From Nostoc sp. LEGE 12450 (GTDB taxonomy: Bacteria > Cyanobacteriota > Cyanobacteriia > Cyanobacteriales > Nostocaceae): a DNA stretch of 40,694 nucleotides. The notes under the pieces are model-generated. The model was not told the DNA's origin and did not search any database. It was given only the letters and a program-made list of their open reading frames with translations. Location: assembly GCF_015206895.1 (NCBI RefSeq), contig NZ_JADEXU010000067.1:1-40694 (forward strand), given 5' to 3'. The translations under genes were made by a program, and so were the position numbers. The stretch's first letter is position 1, and each line of letters begins with the position of its first letter. Of the stretch, positions 16,838 to 25,179 are shown in pieces.

Positions 16838-17569
16838 TCAATGGTGTTGAGCGATCGCTGTACTCAGAACAACTTCAGATGAGATTGCCTCTTGCGCTAA
16901 TTCCTGCCACCAGACCTGCATTGCATCGAGCATTGCTCGGAACCCTGCTGCAAACTCTCCAAATTCTTCGGGTTGTATGTAGATTGCCACAGATGTTCTT
17001 AAGCCCGCTTCATGTTCAATTTCCCACTCATCTAAATGTTTGCTAAAGAAATATTGCAAATCCTTGGGCATTGCTCCTTCGTGCAACCACTTTACAAGTT
17101 TCACAATCAGAGTCAACTCAGGAATTGAGGTTGCCTCGATCGCATAGGTTGCCCCAAGCACATAGTCTACTTGGCGGTCGAATAGCGATAGCACAGTTCT
17201 TAGCAGTTTGGATGTAGCAGCTGACGGCATTGTATTCTTCACAGCAATACGCAGTCCTTCTTCCAGCCCGTCAGCTAAAAGCGTGTAATGAGAGATTCCT
17301 TGAGTGGTGCTACCCATTTCTTCATCTATGTTTTCTTGGAGTTCCTGAGCTACACCGTTCCATCCTGCACCTAGGGCTTTCCGTCTTGCTAACTCTGTGA
17401 AACCCACCAACTCCTTTGGAAAAATCGAATATTGCTGCATGACATAAGCAATCTGAGCAAAGCTTGCCTGACTAAGTATTTTTACAACAGGATTTTCTGT
17501 AATGCTAAATGCCACATAATCCTGAGCGAATAGTTGATTAAGCTGCTTTGTTAAGTGATTAAATTCCAT
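16838..17569 (-). CDS. DUF3865 / CADD-like heme-oxygenase-fold protein, probable di-iron oxygenase
   Basis: A 243-residue all-helical protein. I recognise it as DUF3865, a family for which a Nostoc punctiforme member was solved structurally as CADD-like (from memory). Heme-oxygenase-like di-iron oxidases bind metal through an E...H / E / H-x-D/E-H pattern; candidates here are E83/E84 with H94 (DEEMGSTTQGISH), E145 (YAIEATSIPE) and H178 with an acidic residue and H186 (HLDEWEIEH). Members of the fold cleave C-C or C-N bonds, form alkenes or make para-aminobenzoate. The ATG at 17569 has an AAGGA element about 11 bases upstream. It leads the operon with the Rieske gene. Confidence 0.85.
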   Translation of the reverse strand: MEFNHLTKQLNQLFAQDYVAFSITENPVVKILSQASFAQIAYVMQQYSIFPKELVGFTELARRKALGAGWNGVAQELQENIDEEMGSTTQGISHYTLLADGLEEGLRIAVKNTMPSAATSKLLRTVLSLFDRQVDYVLGATYAIEATSIPELTLIVKLVKWLHEGAMPKDLQYFFSKHLDEWEIEHEAGLRTSVAIYIQPEEFGEFAAGFRAMLDAMQVWWQELAQEAISSEVVLSTAIAQHH

Positions 17570-18028
17570 TAAATTTTTAGTCCTTTCTTATAGATTTGCT
17601 GAATGTCAATCTAGTTTTAAAAGTTGCCAGCAATTAACGTGCAATTTACATCTTATATGGACAGAATAGCTTCCTTAAATTGATAAATCTTGAGTAATGG
17701 CACTGGAAATAACTAAATAATTAAGTTGATTAAAAAATAGTATTCTTACCTGAAAACATACAAAACTAAAAATATTTAAAAAGCTGAAATCTTGGAAATC
17801 TACTATATTACAGAATTAAATATATTGAGAATATTTTAATAACAAAGCTTTTGTAAAGATACTATGTTGTAAGATTAAATTCAATAGCAATTTGACGAGT
17901 TGTAAATAGAGATATTACCTATTACTTATTCGTTTCTTAATTAAACACAACATTATTTTGATAGTCCGAAGTTGCTCATGGGTAATCTAGGTTAAACCAA
18001 GACCTGCGCGAACCAAGATTTACCACTC
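17570..18028. other. AT-rich divergent intergenic region
   Basis: This 459-base spacer separates the DUF3865-Rieske operon (minus) from the sensor kinase (plus). It is conspicuously AT-rich, contains no open frame worth reporting and must hold promoters for both directions. I see no clear operator, riboswitch or repeat. Confidence 0.6.
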
Positions 18029-20251
18029 ATGAAGATACATCCATCTGGCAAAGTCCGTGCATTTTCATTACAGCTTGTTCTGATCGTTCCTTTTGTGTTG
18101 CAACTTTTTGGCATCGTGGGGCTGGTCGGGTATCTATCGTTTAAAAATGGCGAGAAAGCAGTGAACGATCTAGCGGATCAGTTGATGGAGCGAACCAGTG
18201 GTGAGGTAAATCAACATTTAGATGCTTATCTATCGATTCCTCATAAAGTTATCCAGTTAAATGCGGATGCAATTCGCATGGGATTGCTGAATGTGCGCGA
18301 TCGCCTCAAGGTTGGCAAGTACTTCTGGCACGAAATGCAAGTTTATGACCTAACCTTTATCAGCTTGAACCTAGCAACTGGGGAAGGAACTGGAGCCGGT
18401 CGTTACGATGGCAAAACGGTGACAATCGATGATAATGCGATCAAAACGCCAAGCCTGCCGAAAAATACGAAAACTTACTTAACAGATAATGATGGCAACC
18501 CAACCAAAGTGATGACGACCAGTACTTGGGATACCGTCAATGAACTTGCCTATACTGAACCTGTGAAAGCCGGAAAACCTATCTGGGTTCGCATTTATAC
18601 TTATTACGATCCTGCTTATCCCCCTTATATTGTGGCATCGGCAGGTCGTCCGATTTATGATGCCAGCAAAAAACTGATTGGTGTTGTGGGGGCTGAAATT
18701 CACCTGTTGAAACTCAGTGAATTTTTACAAAAATTAAATGTCAGCAACTTCGGACAAGTTTTTATTATGGAGCGTGATGGTATGTTGGTTGCCAATTCTG
18801 CTCAAGAAAAGCCTTTTACCGTAGTCAATAACGAAATTAAACGCCTTAAAGCGATCGACAGCCCCAATCCGGTGCTACAAAGCATTGCCAAGCAGCTTCA
18901 GCAGCGCATTCCAGATTTTCAGTCCATTACCAATACCCAAAAACTGAAAGTTAATGTTCAAGGAGAAAATTTCTACGTGCATGTTGTACCTTGGCGTGAC
19001 CAACATGGTTTGGACTGGTTAGTGGTAGTTGGTATTCCGGAAAAAACTTACATGGCGCAAATCTATGCCAACACCCAAATTAGCATCCTGCTGTGTTTTG
19101 GGGCGCTGATAGTAGCAACGACGGTTGGCATATTTACCTCGCGCTGGATTGCACATCCTATCTTGCGTTTGAATCAGACCACCCAAGCAATAGCATTTGG
19201 TGATTTACAACAGACACTCCAAGAGGGGAATATCGATGAGCTCAACACTCTTGGTCACTCTTTTAATCACATGGCAGGGCAATTGCGCGAATCCTTTATT
19301 GCTTTAGAAAACAGTAATGCCGAACTAGAAGCGCGAGTCGAACAACGAACTGTTGAACTTAAAACAGCGATGGGTGAATTGCAGCGTACCCAAGCACAAG
19401 TAGTTCAAAGTGAAAAAATGTCTAGTCTGGGTCAACTAGTAGCAGGTATTGCCCATGAAATCAATAACCCAGTCAACTTTATTCACGGCAATATTACTCA
19501 CTTGGATGAATATACTCAAAACTTGTTACAGATGATTTATCTCTACCAAGAACGCTATTCTAATCATGACCCAGAAATTCAAGCATTAGCAGAGGAAATC
19601 GATCTAGAATTTCTCATTGAAGATTTACAAAAGATACTGCCTTCAATGAAAATGGGGACTGAGAGGATTCGTAACATTGTGCGATCGCTGCGGAATTTTT
19701 CGCGTATGGATGAAGCAGAATTTAAAGCAGTTGATATTCATGAAGGTATCGAAAGTACGCTCTTAATTCTGCAACACCGCCTCAAAGATAAACCAGACCA
19801 TCCAGCAATTGAAGTTGTTAAAGATTATGGCAACTTGCCGCAAGTAGAATGCTATCCTGGCCAACTCAACCAAGTATTAATGAATGTTCTGGTAAATGCA
19901 ATGGATGCCCTTGATGAGTTGGATATCAAGCGTACATCTCAACAGATAGAGGAAAATCCCAGTCAAATTACTATCCGCACTTCAGTAGTTGGTTCACAAT
20001 CAATAGAAATTGCGATCGCTGATAACGCACAAGGAATGCCAGAATCGGTTCAAAACCGGATCTTCGATCCATTTTTTACTACCAAACCTGTAGGCAAAGG
20101 AACAGGTATGGGTATGGCAATCAGCTACCAAATCATTACGGAAAAGCATGGTGGGAAATTGCTATGTTTTTCTAGCCTTGGGCAAGGCAGTAATTTCATA
20201 ATTCAAGTGCCTATTCGACAAAAAGCTCCTGAACCCATCCTCAAAGTATAG
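18029..20251 (+). CDS. Membrane sensor histidine kinase (dCache-HAMP-HisKA-HATPase)
   Basis: A 740-residue sensor. Transmembrane helix about 13-37, then a periplasmic double-Cache-like domain (about 40-345, containing YDPAYPPYIVASAGRPIYD, GVVGAEIHL and GQVFIMERDGMLVANS), second helix about 349-371, HAMP about 373-428, a coiled coil, and the kinase core. The phospho-accepting histidine is H476 in VAGIAHEINNPVNFIHGNI. ATP-binding boxes: NVLVNAMDAL, DNAQGMP and GKGTGMGMAI. There is no receiver domain and no adjacent response regulator, so the partner is elsewhere. dCache domains usually bind amino acids, amines or carboxylates. The gene is divergent from the two-oxygenase operon. Confidence 0.93.
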   Translation: MKIHPSGKVRAFSLQLVLIVPFVLQLFGIVGLVGYLSFKNGEKAVNDLADQLMERTSGEVNQHLDAYLSIPHKVIQLNADAIRMGLLNVRDRLKVGKYFWHEMQVYDLTFISLNLATGEGTGAGRYDGKTVTIDDNAIKTPSLPKNTKTYLTDNDGNPTKVMTTSTWDTVNELAYTEPVKAGKPIWVRIYTYYDPAYPPYIVASAGRPIYDASKKLIGVVGAEIHLLKLSEFLQKLNVSNFGQVFIMERDGMLVANSAQEKPFTVVNNEIKRLKAIDSPNPVLQSIAKQLQQRIPDFQSITNTQKLKVNVQGENFYVHVVPWRDQHGLDWLVVVGIPEKTYMAQIYANTQISILLCFGALIVATTVGIFTSRWIAHPILRLNQTTQAIAFGDLQQTLQEGNIDELNTLGHSFNHMAGQLRESFIALENSNAELEARVEQRTVELKTAMGELQRTQAQVVQSEKMSSLGQLVAGIAHEINNPVNFIHGNITHLDEYTQNLLQMIYLYQERYSNHDPEIQALAEEIDLEFLIEDLQKILPSMKMGTERIRNIVRSLRNFSRMDEAEFKAVDIHEGIESTLLILQHRLKDKPDHPAIEVVKDYGNLPQVECYPGQLNQVLMNVLVNAMDALDELDIKRTSQQIEENPSQITIRTSVVGSQSIEIAIADNAQGMPESVQNRIFDPFFTTKPVGKGTGMGMAISYQIITEKHGGKLLCFSSLGQGSNFIIQVPIRQKAPEPILKV

Positions 20252-20336
20252 AGCGATCGCATCATTCATTTATTGGAATTGTTAAACCAACGACTGTAGT
20301 AATATTCAATAAAAGTGAGATGCTCCCGAGACAATG

Positions 20337-20894
20337 CTATAACCAGTGTTTCGGATACGTCCTTTCTTCAGCTAAATTATTGAAGATCACAGCGCATAGC
20401 ACTAGAATCATCGATCCCTCAAAGGCAGGTGTTAGCAGAAATTGCCAGTCCGGTTTCGTCATCATGACAACTAATGCAACGGCACCCGAAGGTGGGTGTA
20501 GAGTTCCGGTAAGCTGCATGATTCCGATCGCACTAGAAACAGCCATTCCCATTGCCAAGGGAGAAGCACCGAGAAAATGCAGAATTATCAGACTCACCAT
20601 AGCAGCTAAAAGATTACCCCCAATAACATTGCGGGGTTGAGCCAAAGGACTGTCAGGCACACCAAATATCAAGACACTCGTAGCACCAAAAGGAGCCATC
20701 AGCAAAGGAGAATTAGTTTTTGCAGCAAGGTAAGACGTTGCAGTTATGGCTAAAAAACTACCGATCCAACTCCAAAAAACATGCCGATGATGAGGTCTAT
20801 CTATTGGACAGGTTAACGGACAGGATCGCCATCTGCCAAAGGTTTTAAACCAATAATTTTGTAATTTCAACCGAACTTTTTTACTGTCGATCAT
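20337..20894 (-). CDS. HPP family membrane protein (possible nitrite transporter)
   Basis: A 185-residue integral membrane protein with about four or five helices. HPP-family signatures are present: APFGATSVLIFG, QPRNVIGGN and TGTLHPPSGAVAL (the HPP motif). From memory, some cyanobacterial and chloroplast HPP proteins transport nitrite; whether this copy does is inference, and no nitrate-assimilation gene or clear NtcA box (GTA-N8-TAC) was seen nearby. The cytoplasmic N-terminus (about 45 residues) is longer than the minimal domain. It converges on the histidine kinase gene with an 85-bp gap. Confidence 0.88.
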   Translation of the reverse strand: MIDSKKVRLKLQNYWFKTFGRWRSCPLTCPIDRPHHRHVFWSWIGSFLAITATSYLAAKTNSPLLMAPFGATSVLIFGVPDSPLAQPRNVIGGNLLAAMVSLIILHFLGASPLAMGMAVSSAIGIMQLTGTLHPPSGAVALVVMMTKPDWQFLLTPAFEGSMILVLCAVIFNNLAEERTYPKHWL

Positions 20895-21416
20895 GAATGA
20901 ACCACTCGATAATCATGACTCCCTGAATTGACTGAGCAAGGCTTTGCTAAAGTTACAATAACATGACATTTGCCAAAAAATTCCTAAAAAGTATTCAAAT
21001 ATACAGATTTTTTTATTTTATTGAAATTCAGGACAATACACTTGTAGAGACGGCGATTTATCGCGTCTCAAAAACCCAAAATTTTTGCCAGCAGCCCTTA
21101 ATGAACCGTATTGCCATAAAAGTAGGGCTAAAATCACACCATAAAGTAGCCTTTACTACAAGCTAATCATTCGGGAAAAATGCTTGACGATTAGCTTAGT
21201 TGAAATTGACTACAGCGAGGCGGATGAGTTGGCCTCGCCAACGTCGTAATCAGACTTCTCTTCATGTCAGCCTAATAAGTTTTTAAACAGACACGATCTT
21301 GGTGCGTTAGGTGATACCCAGTAACTAAACCCCATCAAATATCTCAGAAATACTACTGAACCATCAAGACAATAAATGTAACTAACATATACATAAATAT
21401 TGTCAGGATGCTGAAT
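20895..21416. other. Intergenic region with repeats and hairpins
   Basis: About 520 bases upstream of the dynamin gene. It includes a dispersed palindromic repeat (21043-21069), an inverted repeat AAGCTAATC / GATTAGCTT (21160-21168 and 21189-21197, 20-base loop) and a smaller one GCGAGGC / GCCTCGC (21215-21238). A 67-codon open frame at 20963 crosses the dispersed repeat and has no recognisable content, so it is not called. Confidence 0.6.
21043..21069. repeat. Dispersed palindromic repeat copy
   Basis: Same TGTAGAGACGGCGATTTATC plus GCGTCT core as the copies at 10501 and 29076, in the same orientation. Confidence 0.82.
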
Positions 21417-23858
21417 ATGTCAGATTTACCGCTTCAGTGCAAAAATTTGAAAGAGCAAGTTGAGTCGATATTACAACTTTTACAACAAGAACCAACGCTA
21501 CATTCTCAAGATATTACACCTGTACAAACTTCCCTAACTAAAGCGATTTCTCCGAAGTTTGAGATTGTATTTGCAGGTGCATTTAGTGCTGGTAAATCAA
21601 TGCTAATCAATGCACTATTGGAGAGAGAACTACTTTACAGTGCAGAAGGACACGCTACAGGTACAGAATGCAAAATCGAGTATGCAGAAGTAGATAAAGA
21701 ACGTGTTGTTTTAACGTTTTTAAGTGAAGCAGAAATTCGGGAACAAGCAGTTTATTTGTGTCAGCAACTAGGATTTACAACAGTAACTAATATTAACCAA
21801 GCTGATGTAATTACCTTGCTACGTCAAGGTTCTGAAGCAATTATTCAGCAGGAGGGTGGTGAGAGTAAATCAGAACGTGCAAAACAGGCGAAGGCGTTAA
21901 TGTTATTGGTAGAAGGATATATAGCAAACCGCGATCGCATCAGCACGGTTAATAATGCTACATATTCAATGGAGCAATTTAACTTTTCTAACCTCAAGGA
22001 AGCGGCTGGATATGCCCGTCGTGGTAGTAATAGTGCAGTATTGAAGCGAATAGAATATTACTGTAATCATCCTCTGCTACAAGATGGTAACGTAATTATT
22101 GATACTCCAGGTATAGATGCACCAGTAGAAAAAGATGCACAACTAACTTATGCCAAAATTCAACATCCTGATACTTCGGCGGTGGTATGTGTGCTAAAAC
22201 CTGCATCGGCGGGTGACATGACAAAAGAAGAAACAGAACTTTTGGAATTAATGCGGCAAAATGGGGGAGTACGCGATCGCGTCTTCTATGTCTTCAACCG
22301 CATCGATGAAACTTGGTACAATACCCAACTACGACAACGATTAGACGATTTAATTAGTGGACAATTTGCTAATTCAAACAAGGTTTATAAAACCAGTGGA
22401 TTATTAGGATTTTACGGTAGTCAGATTAAACAGACAAATCAACTAGATAGATTTGGTTTAGATTCTGTTTTTGCAGAAAGCATTAAAGGTTTAGATGGTA
22501 AAGAAGAAACACCACAATTTGTCTATGCCTTTAACAACTACTGCGTAAATTCAGGAAAGCTATCTACCACTAAATTCCGTGTCTCTGTTAACGGCTATGA
22601 AACCCCAAATCAAAATTATGTGCGGATTTTGGGAGATTGGGGAAATGAACTGATAGAAAAGCTAATTCAAGATAGTGGTACTGAAGAATTTCGCACAGTT
22701 ATTACTCGCTATCTTACAGAAGAGAAGCGTCCCCAATTATTTAAAAATCTTGCTGATGATTTGGAAGATGTTTGTATTAAACTGAAAAAACATTATCAGA
22801 ATGTGCAACGTAATTTAGATAGTCAACCTCAAGAAATTGAGAGTATGAAGGTGCAAGAGTTGCAACGCTTAAATCAGCAACTCCAGCAAATTGGTAGAGA
22901 GTTTAGTGAGCATATCACAGAAGAAGTTAACCAAATAATTAATAATTCTTGTGATGCTTTTGAAACAGATTTTAGACAATTGCAATCACGAATGATTCGC
23001 CGTTTAGATGAATTGCTAGATACTTTTTCTGTAGCTTCTGCTTATCAGCGTGCAACAATTAGCCATCCTCGCAACGCTACCGCACCTTTAATTGCAATTT
23101 TAGTAGAGGCATTTTATTACTTAGCAAATCAGTTAGAAGATATTTTGATTGAATCATCTCAGCAAGTTGTTGCGAATTATTTCCAGAGATTGATTGAAAA
23201 AATTCGCAAGTCAGAATATTATCGCCAGTTGTATCGTTTATTAGATAATGATGGCGGGATTGAACAAGAGATCAGAAATTTAGAAAAAGGAGTTACTCAA
23301 GCATTAGTGAGTGCAGCTAGTGTAGAGTGCGATCGCTTCGTGCGAGAAAGTCCGAGATTTTATGATGAAGGCACTTTTTCTATATATCAATTTCGCCAAA
23401 CTTTATTACAAACTTCTCAAAGCTACGATGCTGAAAGTATTGTAGAAGCAGAACCAGCAATTAGGCAATTATTGAAGTTAGATTTTGAACCAAAAGTTTC
23501 GCAAACGATTCGTAAATCTTTCCGTCAAACCATCAACCAAACGCTCAAAACTAAGTTGTTACCAATGGCAGATCAGCAAGCAGATGAGATTTTGCAGCAA
23601 TACCCACAGGCGCGTGCTTATTTAGAGAAAACACTGCAACAAGAAGCTGAAGAAAAAATCGCTAATAATCGTCGATTATTGAGTGTTGTTGAAGAAAATA
23701 TTGCAGCATACAATTCAGCAGCTTCTAGTATCAATAGTTGTTTACAGTCAATGAAACTATATGACCACTTCTTGCCTGTGATTGGTGAGTATTTTGATAC
23801 TGATGATAAGTTCGCTAATAATGGATTTGTGGTTTCAGACGCAGTACGAGAGGTTTAA
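21417..23858 (+). CDS. Bacterial dynamin-like GTPase
   Basis: A dynamin-superfamily GTPase of 813 residues, expected to bind and remodel membranes. Numbering from the longer frame (ATG 21408): G1 loop GAFSAGKS at 57-64, switch I threonine in GHATGTEC at about 83, G3 DTPGIDAP near 230 and G4-like FNRID near 296. The remaining 450 residues are helical and Gln/Leu-rich, forming the stalk, with a hydrophobic patch near 565 (LIAILVEAFYYLANQLED) that may be the membrane paddle. I chose ATG 21417 because AGGA (21405-21408) lies eight bases before it and overlaps the other ATG. It is larger than the well-studied N. punctiforme BDLP (about 690). Cellular role unknown. Confidence 0.9.
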   Translation: MSDLPLQCKNLKEQVESILQLLQQEPTLHSQDITPVQTSLTKAISPKFEIVFAGAFSAGKSMLINALLERELLYSAEGHATGTECKIEYAEVDKERVVLTFLSEAEIREQAVYLCQQLGFTTVTNINQADVITLLRQGSEAIIQQEGGESKSERAKQAKALMLLVEGYIANRDRISTVNNATYSMEQFNFSNLKEAAGYARRGSNSAVLKRIEYYCNHPLLQDGNVIIDTPGIDAPVEKDAQLTYAKIQHPDTSAVVCVLKPASAGDMTKEETELLELMRQNGGVRDRVFYVFNRIDETWYNTQLRQRLDDLISGQFANSNKVYKTSGLLGFYGSQIKQTNQLDRFGLDSVFAESIKGLDGKEETPQFVYAFNNYCVNSGKLSTTKFRVSVNGYETPNQNYVRILGDWGNELIEKLIQDSGTEEFRTVITRYLTEEKRPQLFKNLADDLEDVCIKLKKHYQNVQRNLDSQPQEIESMKVQELQRLNQQLQQIGREFSEHITEEVNQIINNSCDAFETDFRQLQSRMIRRLDELLDTFSVASAYQRATISHPRNATAPLIAILVEAFYYLANQLEDILIESSQQVVANYFQRLIEKIRKSEYYRQLYRLLDNDGGIEQEIRNLEKGVTQALVSAASVECDRFVRESPRFYDEGTFSIYQFRQTLLQTSQSYDAESIVEAEPAIRQLLKLDFEPKVSQTIRKSFRQTINQTLKTKLLPMADQQADEILQQYPQARAYLEKTLQQEAEEKIANNRRLLSVVEENIAAYNSAASSINSCLQSMKLYDHFLPVIGEYFDTDDKFANNGFVVSDAVREV

Positions 23859-23905
23859 GCTTACATATCACAATTCTATTTGATTTGTGAAAACTCGCTG
23901 TATTC

Positions 23906-23938
23906 AGATCCCCAACTTCTTTAAGAAGTCGGGGATCT
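23906..23938 (+). terminator. Intrinsic terminator after the dynamin gene
   Basis: Two 15-base arms, AGATCCCCAACTTCT and AGAAGTCGGGGATCT, pair with one mismatch around a TTA loop; AACTTTTTA follows. Hairpins of this sequence type are dispersed in Nostoc genomes, so it may also be a mobile repeat. Confidence 0.8.
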
Positions 23939-24083
23939 AACTTTTTATGGACAACGCATATTTTATTTTTGGAGATGTGAAATGATTTAGGCTTGCTATA
24001 ATCCTCTTTTAAAAAACTGAATTTACTTTTGGTTGGGATTTGAATCCCTTTCAAAATTCATGACTATCCTAATCCTCAATTAA

Positions 24084-25115
24084 ATGGTTATGCTTATCAA
24101 GCGTCGGCAATTTATTACAACCTGTGGACTAGCTACCTTAGCCACCCAGATACCATCATTTACCGCCCAAGGTAAGCCATCTCCAAACATCATCCACAAG
24201 CCGTCACGCCTACAAGCTGGCGATACCGTAGGATTAATCGCCCCTGCGGGTATTGTTGACGCTAAAGATATTGAAGCAGCGCAGCAATCAATTTCACAAT
24301 TAGGGTTAAAAGTCAAGTTGGGGAAGCATATTTTAGACCGTTATGGCTATTTAGCTGGTAAAGATAGCGATCGCGCCGAGGATGTAAACTTGATGTTTAG
24401 CGATCGCACTATCAAAGCAATTATCCCCATGCGTGGAGGTTGGGGCTGTAATCGCATTTTACCCCTACTCAACTACTTACTAATCCGCTCCCATCCGAAA
24501 ATTATCATCGGCTACAGCGATATTACGACGCTGTTGTTAGCAATTAATGCCCGTAGTCAAATGATTACTTTTCATGGGCCAGTTGCCACATCTACTTGGA
24601 ATCAATTTACAGTAGATTACTTCAAACGCATCCTATTTAATGGTGAAGCAGTGACTATGCAAAATCTCAACCCTAGCGAAGTGCGGGTGGAGACAATAGC
24701 ACCAGGAAAGGCAACGGGTAAACTCATCGGTGGAAACTTATCAGTGCTATCAGCAATGGTAGGTTCACCTTATCTACCTTCTTGGAACAAAAGCATCCTA
24801 TTTGTGGAAGAAGTTGGCGAGGATGTTTACCGGATAGATAGGATGTTGACGCAATTAAAAACTGCTGGAATACTGAACCAAATTGCTGGCTTTATCTTTG
24901 GGCAATGCACTAAATGTAGTCTTGGAGATGAACCGTCATTTACATTAATGCAAGTATTGCAACAACACATACTTCCTTTAGGAATTCCTGCTTGGTACGG
25001 TTCAATGATTGGTCATATTAAGGATAAATTTACTTTACCAATTGGTTTAGAAGTGGAAATAGATGCTGGACTTGGGATAATACGAATGTTAGAGTCGGCT
25101 GTCAGCCTGGTTTAA
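24084..25115 (+). CDS. LD-carboxypeptidase (peptidase family S66), exported
   Basis: A 343-residue serine peptidase of the murein tetrapeptide LD-carboxypeptidase family, which removes terminal D-Ala from peptidoglycan peptides during recycling. The N-terminus KRRQFITTCGLATLATQ resembles a twin-arginine or lipoprotein-like signal, so it may be exported, unlike cytoplasmic E. coli LdcA. The nucleophile is S145 in GYSDITTLL; the conserved Glu lies in FVEEVGEDVYRIDRM and the His in IGHIKDKFTLPIG. MRGGWGCNRILP is the family oxyanion region. ATG 24084 is used; the ATG three codons on (24090) is an alternative. Confidence 0.93.
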   Translation: MVMLIKRRQFITTCGLATLATQIPSFTAQGKPSPNIIHKPSRLQAGDTVGLIAPAGIVDAKDIEAAQQSISQLGLKVKLGKHILDRYGYLAGKDSDRAEDVNLMFSDRTIKAIIPMRGGWGCNRILPLLNYLLIRSHPKIIIGYSDITTLLLAINARSQMITFHGPVATSTWNQFTVDYFKRILFNGEAVTMQNLNPSEVRVETIAPGKATGKLIGGNLSVLSAMVGSPYLPSWNKSILFVEEVGEDVYRIDRMLTQLKTAGILNQIAGFIFGQCTKCSLGDEPSFTLMQVLQQHILPLGIPAWYGSMIGHIKDKFTLPIGLEVEIDAGLGIIRMLESAVSLV

Positions 25116-25179
25116 GCATCAGCCGCACCACAGTGATTTTGATTAAAATTTTGATAGATAGTATGCATTTCTCCTCGCC

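Noticed and set aside
20895..20962. NtcA-type site before the HPP gene
   Set aside because: No GTA-N8-TAC palindrome is present in the upstream sequence.
20963..21166. 67-codon plus-strand open frame
   Set aside because: It crosses a dispersed palindromic repeat and has no recognisable protein content.
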